DNA from: Hymenobacter sp. UV11
GTDB lineage: Bacteria; Bacteroidota; Bacteroidia; Cytophagales; Hymenobacteraceae
NCBI RefSeq assembly: GCF_004684095.1
Contig: NZ_SRII01000002.1
Location: 544,230-608,229 of the forward strand
Direction: 5' to 3'
DNA: 64,000 nucleotides
Notes under the pieces: model-generated
The model's database searches: none
The model's input: only the letters and a program-made list of their open reading frames with translations
What the model was told of the DNA's origin: nothing
Part shown: piece by piece, positions 59,030-64,000 of the stretch
Position numbering within the stretch: position 1 is the first letter of the stretch
Layout of the letters: every line of letters starts with the position of its first letter
Made by a program: the position numbers and the translations under genes

Positions 59030-60382
59030 ATGCCCGACCCGTCCAGCTCTTACAAAATTAATTTTCGCACCGGAGCCGCCATTGTCATCGCCAATATGGT
59101 GGGCACGGGGGTTTTTACCAGCCTCGGTTTCCAGGTGCTGGGCATCCAGAGCGGCTTCGCGCTGCTGATGCTGTGGGGGGTAGGCGGCCTCATTGCGCTG
59201 TGCGGCGCCGTGAGCTACGGCGAGCTGGCCGCCGCCATGCCCCGCTCGGGCGGCGAATACCACTACCTGAGCCAGATATATCACCCGGCGCTGGGGTTTT
59301 TATCGGGCTGGGTGTCAGCCACTGTGGGTTTTGCCGCGCCTACCGCGCTGGCCGCGCTGGCCCTGGCCCGCTATGCCCAAAGCGTGTGGCCGGCCCTGGC
59401 CGTGCCCCTGGCCACCGGCAGCGCATACACCTGGGGCACCGTGCTGGCCGTGGCCGTAGTGCTGAGTTTGGCATTGGTGCACGGCCGCAGCACCCGCGCC
59501 GGCAGCCGCTTGCAGGTAGTCATCACGGCCTTCAAAGTACTGGTATTAATTGGGTTTATCGGGGTAGGGATGGTACTTGGTCAGCCCCAGCCCATCTCCT
59601 TCGCCCCCGATGCGGCGAGTTGGCGCACGCTGCTCAGCCCAACTTTTGCAGTGTCGCTGGTCTACGTCAGCTACGCCTACTCGGGCTGGAACGCCGCCGT
59701 GTACCTCACCGGCGAAATCGAGCGCCCGCAGCGCAACCTCTCGCGCATTTTGCTCACCGGCACGGCCGTCGTACTCCTATTATATGTAGGGCTGAATTAC
59801 GTGTTCCTGCGCGCTACTCCCTTGGGCGTGCTCAAAGGCCAGCTCGAAGTGGGCTACCTGGCGGCCAGCTGGCTATTCGGCCCCGCGCTGGGCCGCCTCA
59901 TGGGCGCCGTCATTGCGGCCCTCCTGGTATCCACCATCAGCGCCATGATTTTTGCTGGCCCGCGCATCGTGCAAACGATGGGCGAGGACCTGCCCGCCTT
60001 GCGCTGGCTGGCCGGCCGCAGCCCGGCCGGTATTCCGGTGCGCGCGCTGCTGCTGCAAGTAGCTATTACGCTGGTGTTTATATTGAAACCCGATTTCAAC
60101 GCGGTGCTCGTCTACGCGGGCTTCGTGCTGAATCTGTTTACGTTTCTCACGGTGCTGGGCGTGTTTGTGCTGCGCTGGCGCCAGCCCGAGCTGCTGCGGC
60201 CCTACCGCGCCTGGGGCTACCCCTTCACGCCGCTGCTATTCCTGGCCCTCAGCGCCTGGACGCTGGTCTTTATCATTCGCGACAAGCCCACTGAGTCGAC
60301 CTACGGCCTGGCTACGGTAGTCAGTGGCCTGCTAGTCTACTTTATAGCTCAAAAAATCGGGGCCAAATCTCAGGTAGCCTAA
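59030..60382 (+). CDS. APC-superfamily amino-acid permease
   Basis: 450 residues with about 12 membrane helices from the ATG at 59030. Helix 1 signature INFRTGAAIVIANMVGTGVFTSLGFQVL has the unwound G-x-G region; SYGELAAAMPRSGGEYHYLSQIYHP is the APC family hallmark, as is FVSYAYSGWNAAVYLTGEIERPQRNLSRILL. Likely imports or exchanges amino acids; substrate not readable. A CATCTTTG element at about 59003 is a near match to the promoter consensus. Confidence 0.9.
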   Translation: MPDPSSSYKINFRTGAAIVIANMVGTGVFTSLGFQVLGIQSGFALLMLWGVGGLIALCGAVSYGELAAAMPRSGGEYHYLSQIYHPALGFLSGWVSATVGFAAPTALAALALARYAQSVWPALAVPLATGSAYTWGTVLAVAVVLSLALVHGRSTRAGSRLQVVITAFKVLVLIGFIGVGMVLGQPQPISFAPDAASWRTLLSPTFAVSLVYVSYAYSGWNAAVYLTGEIERPQRNLSRILLTGTAVVLLLYVGLNYVFLRATPLGVLKGQLEVGYLAASWLFGPALGRLMGAVIAALLVSTISAMIFAGPRIVQTMGEDLPALRWLAGRSPAGIPVRALLLQVAITLVFILKPDFNAVLVYAGFVLNLFTFLTVLGVFVLRWRQPELLRPYRAWGYPFTPLLFLALSAWTLVFIIRDKPTESTYGLATVVSGLLVYFIAQKIGAKSQVA

Positions 60383-60453
60383 TTAACTAGTTGCCTGCCT
60401 CTTCTATTCCTAATCGGCGCTCGCCCCGCCGTGCCTACCCCCGTTAATCTGCT

Positions 60454-61710
60454 ATGCGTCTTTCGCTGCTATCCTTGCTCCCGGCTTTCACCTTGCTGGC
60501 CGCCTGCTCCAATTCCTCCACCGAGCAGCAAACTGCGGCTACCACCGAAACGATGGCCGACACAGCCGATAAGGTAGCTGGTACCACGCGCCCAGTTGCC
60601 CGCCCAGATACAGCGCTTCCCAAAGTAGCGCCCAAGGCTCCGGCCACGGCCCTTGCCCCAGACACGGCCAACGTACAGAATGTGGCCGCCTACCTCGCCG
60701 GCCTACCCCCCCAGGCCGGCACGCCGCTAGCCGAAATGGCTGCTCAGCCCGCCTGGCAGGCCTTCGCCACGGACCAGGATAAAAGCTGGGCTAAATACCG
60801 TACCACCCACACCGACCGCATGAACCACTGGGCTGCGACCGAACTGGATTCGGTGCGCCAAAATAGCTCCACGCTGTTCTACCCCTTCAGCGGCCCCGAT
60901 TTCCTGAATGCCTTTACGCTTTTCCCCGACAGCCGCACCTACGTCATGTTTGGCCTGGAGCCCGTGGGCAGCGTGCCCAGCCAGGCCACGCTCGAAAACC
61001 CTACCCTCTTCCCAGCGGTCAAAGCCTCGTTGTGGTCGGTGTTGAATTTCAGCTTCTTCCGCACCAATGACATGGCCGTGGACCTCAAATCGGTAAACCT
61101 CGATGGGGCGGTGCCGCTCATTATGCTGTTTGCAGCTCGCACCGGCAACCACCTTCAGTCCGTGCGCCCGGTGCAGCTCGATGCCCAGGGCCAGCTGCAA
61201 GTAGTAACCGATACTACCCGCGCCCCCGGCTCCAAGGTCATCCCGGGCGCCGAGCTGAAGCTGCAAGCCGCCGACGGCTCCGCAAAAACCGTCTACTACT
61301 TCTCCGCCGACCTCAGCGACTGGAAGCTGGGTACCAAAGATGCGCCCCTGCGCTACGTGCGCAGCCTGGGGCCGCTCACCACCTATGTAAAATCGGCTAC
61401 CTACCTCATGCACAAGTCGTATTTCTCCAAAATCCGCAACCTCATTCTCGCCCAAAGCCAGTATGTGTTGCAGGACGATTCGGGTATTGCCATGAAATAC
61501 TTCCCCAAAAGCGCCTGGCAGTTCACCTACTACGGCACCTACAAGCGCCCTATCAACCTGTTTGCTAAGCAGTACCAGCCCGAGCTCACGCTGGCCTACC
61601 ACGACAGCCTGCGCCGTGCCCGCCCGCTGCCCTTCGGCACCGGCTACAACTGGCGCCAGACCGACAGCAACCTGCTCCTCGCCCGCCGCCGCGTCCCACT
61701 CGCCCAGTAA
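60454..61710 (+). CDS. Lipoprotein of unknown function
   Basis: 418 residues. Signal peptide and lipobox (LLPAFTLLAAC), a 60-residue Thr/Ala/Pro-rich linker, then a domain of about 300 residues with FYPFSGPDFLNAFTLFPDSRTYVMFGLEPVG, LNFSFFRTNDMAVDL and YYGTYKRPINLFAKQYQPEL. I do not recognise the family or see catalytic motifs. Likely anchored in the inner leaflet of the outer membrane. Confidence 0.78.
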   Translation: MRLSLLSLLPAFTLLAACSNSSTEQQTAATTETMADTADKVAGTTRPVARPDTALPKVAPKAPATALAPDTANVQNVAAYLAGLPPQAGTPLAEMAAQPAWQAFATDQDKSWAKYRTTHTDRMNHWAATELDSVRQNSSTLFYPFSGPDFLNAFTLFPDSRTYVMFGLEPVGSVPSQATLENPTLFPAVKASLWSVLNFSFFRTNDMAVDLKSVNLDGAVPLIMLFAARTGNHLQSVRPVQLDAQGQLQVVTDTTRAPGSKVIPGAELKLQAADGSAKTVYYFSADLSDWKLGTKDAPLRYVRSLGPLTTYVKSATYLMHKSYFSKIRNLILAQSQYVLQDDSGIAMKYFPKSAWQFTYYGTYKRPINLFAKQYQPELTLAYHDSLRRARPLPFGTGYNWRQTDSNLLLARRRVPLAQ

Positions 61711-61849
61711 AGAGGGGGTAGGGGAGGGCCGTCTACCCATTACGTTGCCGCGCAGCGCTGGCAAGCTGGCCGCCCAACGCACGTCAGTAAGGCCGTGGTG
61801 TCCGCATCACGGCTTTTCCTATTATATACTGTATAAGAAAATGCCCGGT

Positions 61850-63106
61850 ATGAAATTCCTACACCTGCTATGTGCCCTGTTGCTGGCTGCTGCAACTGCC
61901 CACGGCCAAAGCCCGGCGCCCGATTCGCCGCTCCTCGATAGTTTGCTCCATACCAACCCGGCCCTGGCCCGCGTCCTAGCTCACCCCGCCACCTATCAGC
62001 TGCAGATTATCTACACCCAAATAAACCGCGACGCCCGCAACGTGCCGCACTTTATCCAACATACTTACCACCTCAATCCCCGCCAGTATTTCAACCCCGC
62101 TAGCTTGGTCAAATTGCCCGTAGCGCTGCTGGCCCTCGAAAAGCTGCATACCCTACCCCCCTCCGTAAGCCGCAGCACCCTTATGTCGACCAGCGCCGCC
62201 GGGCGCTGCCAAACGCCGGTGCCCTTCGCCGCCCCCGTCGATTCCGACCGTCAGGCTACCATCGGCAACTACATCAAGCGCATGCTCTTGGTCAGCGATA
62301 ACCTCGCCTACAATCGCCTCTACGAGTTTTTGGGTCAGAAAACGATTAACGACCGCCTCCAGCAGCTCGGCTACTCCGGCAGCCGCATTGTGCGCCGCTT
62401 CGCACCCTGCGACACCGCTGCCAACCGCTCTACCAATCCCGTCGCTTTCCATATGGCTACCGGCGACACCTTATATAAGCAGCCCGCCCAAACTAACCCC
62501 CGCACGCCTACCCCCCCGCTAGGCCCCGTTTACGCCGGCCGCGCCTACAAATCCGGCGACCGCATCATTCACCGCCCCTACGACTTCACCACCGCCAATA
62601 ACCTGCCCCTGCCCGATATCACCACCCTGCTACAAACTGCCCTCTTCCCCGAGGCAATGCCCGCCGCCCAGCGCCCCCAGCTCACCCCCGCCGACCAAGC
62701 CTTCCTGCTCCAGTACCTCCACCTCACGCCCCACGCCAGCCACTTCACCCTTTACACCCCTTCTAAGTTCTTCGACGCCTACAAAAAGTACCTCTATTAC
62801 GGCCGCCGTCCGGAAGCTAAGCCCCAGTCTGGCCTGCGCATTTTCAATATTGTGGGTATGTCGCACGGTTACCTAGCCGATGTGGCTTACTTCGCCGACT
62901 CCCTCCACCAGTCAGAATTCCTACTCAGTGCCGTCCTCTACGTCAACCAGAATGGTGTTATCAACGACGCTACCTACGAGTACGACACCGTCGGCCTGCC
63001 CTTTCTGGCCCAGCTAGGCCAGCTTTTCTACCAATACGAAGCCCGTCGCCCCCGCCCATTCGCCCCCAACCTGGCCCTTTTCTTCCAGCCCGACCCAAAA
63101 CCCTAA
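61850..63106 (+). CDS. Secreted serine hydrolase of the beta-lactamase-like fold
   Basis: 418 residues from the ATG at 61850 (KFLHLLCALLLAAATAHGQ signal); an ATG three codons upstream is also in frame. NPASLVKLPVALLALEKL contains the S-x-x-K nucleophile motif (about residue 83) and VSDNLAYNRLYEFLG supplies the S-D-N motif of class A beta-lactamases. The K-T-G element is not obvious. Such proteins range from true beta-lactamases to cell-wall or small-ester hydrolases; resistance cannot be claimed from this. Confidence 0.8.
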   Translation: MKFLHLLCALLLAAATAHGQSPAPDSPLLDSLLHTNPALARVLAHPATYQLQIIYTQINRDARNVPHFIQHTYHLNPRQYFNPASLVKLPVALLALEKLHTLPPSVSRSTLMSTSAAGRCQTPVPFAAPVDSDRQATIGNYIKRMLLVSDNLAYNRLYEFLGQKTINDRLQQLGYSGSRIVRRFAPCDTAANRSTNPVAFHMATGDTLYKQPAQTNPRTPTPPLGPVYAGRAYKSGDRIIHRPYDFTTANNLPLPDITTLLQTALFPEAMPAAQRPQLTPADQAFLLQYLHLTPHASHFTLYTPSKFFDAYKKYLYYGRRPEAKPQSGLRIFNIVGMSHGYLADVAYFADSLHQSEFLLSAVLYVNQNGVINDATYEYDTVGLPFLAQLGQLFYQYEARRPRPFAPNLALFFQPDPKP

Positions 63107-63224
63107 AATATCTTCCCCCGCATAGGGTCGGCTAACTACCTGAGCCGCACCATCCGTCCGTCCCTGCTTACCCCCCGTGCCCCCGCCCAGCTCAGAAAAT
63201 CTAGCAACACCCGCTTAAAATCAC

Positions 63225-63244
63225 TGTTTCTCAGCGTACTTTTG
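63225..63244 (+). promoter_or_regulatory. rRNA promoter P1 (weak)
   Basis: -7 element TACTTTTG at 63237-63244, followed by CACTCCC like P3 and P5; no good upstream -33 box. Confidence 0.55.
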
Positions 63245-63307
63245 CACTCCCAAATTGAACGGACGAGGGCAACGACCAAAAGAGCCTGAAAATAAATTCT
63301 CAAACTC

Positions 63308-63341
63308 TTTTGCCAATTCAAGAATCCTGGTTGTATCTTTG
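63308..63341 (+). promoter_or_regulatory. rRNA promoter P2
   Basis: TTTTG at 63308-63312 and TATCTTTG at 63334-63341, spacer 21. Confidence 0.7.
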
Positions 63342-63414
63342 CACCCCGTTTAAACAAGGGCTCATCGGATACGCCGAGAGAGAAGCTAAAAAGTTAAATT
63401 TTTTTCGCTTCAAA

Positions 63415-63445
63415 TTTGGAAAGTCAGAAAAAACCGCTACCTTTG
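63415..63445 (+). promoter_or_regulatory. rRNA promoter P3
   Basis: TTTG (63415-63418), exactly 19 bases, TACCTTTG (63438-63445), then CACTCC. Confidence 0.82.
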
Positions 63446-63519
63446 CACTCCCAAACAGAATAAAGGATAACGAAACACCAAAAGTAGCTGACTAACCCTT
63501 AGTTATTTACAAACAAAAA

Positions 63520-63540
63520 GCTTACTCAATTGGAGTAAGC
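63520..63540. other. Hairpin 1 in the rRNA leader
   Basis: GCTTACTC-AATTG-GAGTAAGC, perfect 8-bp stem, about 75 bases after P3. Confidence 0.7.
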
Positions 63541-63588
63541 AAGAATCGAAAAACCCACTGAAAATCCTCCAGAATTTTCACTTTAGGT

Positions 63589-63619
63589 TTTGAAAATCTA
63601 AAAATTCTTCTTACCTTTG
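63589..63619 (+). promoter_or_regulatory. rRNA promoter P4
   Basis: TTTG (63589-63592), 19 bases, TACCTTTG (63612-63619). A GCTTC-AACCG-GAAGC hairpin (63626-63640) begins at the expected start of transcription. Confidence 0.82.
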
Positions 63620-63688
63620 CAGCACGCTTCAACCGGAAGCAAAAGCTAAAAGTTGGAAACGAAAAAATAAAAATTCTCGCTTTTAAAC

Positions 63689-63718
63689 TTGAAAAGAAAG
63701 AAAAGCTTCTTACCTTTG
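63689..63718 (+). promoter_or_regulatory. rRNA promoter P5
   Basis: TTG (63689-63691), 19 bases, TACCTTTG (63711-63718), then CACTCC. Hairpin GCTTC-AATTG-GAAGC at 63786-63800 follows in the leader. Confidence 0.82.
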
Positions 63719-63807
63719 CACTCCTAATTAAAACAGGGTGTTGTAATAGACAAAAAAACGAGCCGCTAAACAAGCTCACTAAGTTGCTTCAATTGGAAGC
63801 GGCAAAC

Positions 63808-63816
63808 GTTCTTTGA
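63808..63816 (+). promoter_or_regulatory. Candidate boxA antitermination element
   Basis: CGTTCTTTGAATG resembles boxA sequences of rRNA leaders (core CTTTGA/CTTTAA) and lies between P5 and the 16S gene. Confidence 0.45.
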
Positions 63817-63950
63817 ATGATTGGAAAAGACAAATGGTAAGTATGCTTACGTAAGTAAGTAGAAACGTAACATTTAAATTGAACTCGTTAATACGAGTCG
63901 GATTAGCATCTCGACATCAGCCATAGTTCGCTATGGTGCAGGAATTTTTA

Positions 63951-64000
<50 letters not shown>

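Noticed and set aside
61850..63106. Antibiotic-resistance beta-lactamase
   Set aside because: S-x-x-K and S-D-N are present, but the K-T-G element is unclear and length exceeds class A enzymes; a broader serine hydrolase is safer.

Overview
The window looks like chromosomal DNA of a GC-rich Bacteroidota bacterium, most likely Hymenobacter or a close relative. Direct signs are a GldH-type gliding lipoprotein, a protein with a T9SS type A-like C-terminal sorting domain, repeated TAnnTTTG promoter -7 elements close to start codons, few Shine-Dalgarno sequences, and the first ~50 bases of a 16S rRNA gene at the right edge. The genus is inferred from gene content and style, not from a search.

Layout. 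1-11.0 kb: a polysaccharide-degradation block (5'-truncated GH2 enzyme, DUF4450-type protein, six-hairpin-like glycosidase, second GH2 enzyme on the other strand). 11.1-14.8 kb: pbpC, then a 1188-bp ISAs1-family insertion sequence inside an older inverted repeat. 14.8-20.6 kb: birA, rsfS, ftsH, a LUD-domain gene, lpxH and a beta-propeller-like protein. 20.8-29.3 kb: zinc alcohol dehydrogenase, ricT-gldH, a disulfide oxidoreductase and surface lipoproteins. 29.3-35.6 kb: a T9SS cargo gene apparently inserted at the 3' end of sucD, a cystathionine beta-synthase-like enzyme, a response regulator and adenine deaminase. 35.8-42.2 kb: small secreted proteins, cmk, an SGNH/MBOAT acylation pair and ispH. 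42.3-47.3 kb: a macro-domain pseudogene, a 2TM protein, a RimB-like protease/RimK/aspartoacylase-like trio, an OmpH/Skp-like protein and a heptad-repeat coiled-coil protein. 47.4-63.1 kb: quinone oxidoreductase, rhomboid protease, GHL10 glycosidase, HGSNAT-like membrane protein, proC, tsaB, DUF2480, an amino-acid permease, a lipoprotein and a serine hydrolase. 63.1-64 kb: an AT-rich rRNA leader with five tandem promoters.

The most striking material lies outside ordinary gene content. (1) A 9-mer, GGGGTAGGG, occurs about forty times by eye against roughly one expected. It is about threefold biased to the + strand, contains the KOPS consensus GGGNAGGG, and is absent from the IS, the T9SS insert and the rRNA leader. 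(2) Several families of long inverted repeats occupy intergenic gaps. One (GTCATGCTGA...GAAGCATCTCTACC) sits at four convergent gene ends and one tandem junction. (3) AT-rich inverted repeats have entered genes in frame (pbpC, ade), supply signal-peptide sequence (beta-propeller gene) or a stop codon (tsaB). (4) A diverged copy of the sucD 3' end marks the far side of the T9SS gene insertion.

Functionally, the core genes cover envelope synthesis (pbpC, lpxH), proteostasis (ftsH, rhomboid, Skp-like), translation and tRNA modification (rsfS, tsaB, rimK) and central metabolism (sucD, cbs-like, proC, cmk, ispH, birA). The accessory genes are mostly secreted or surface proteins.
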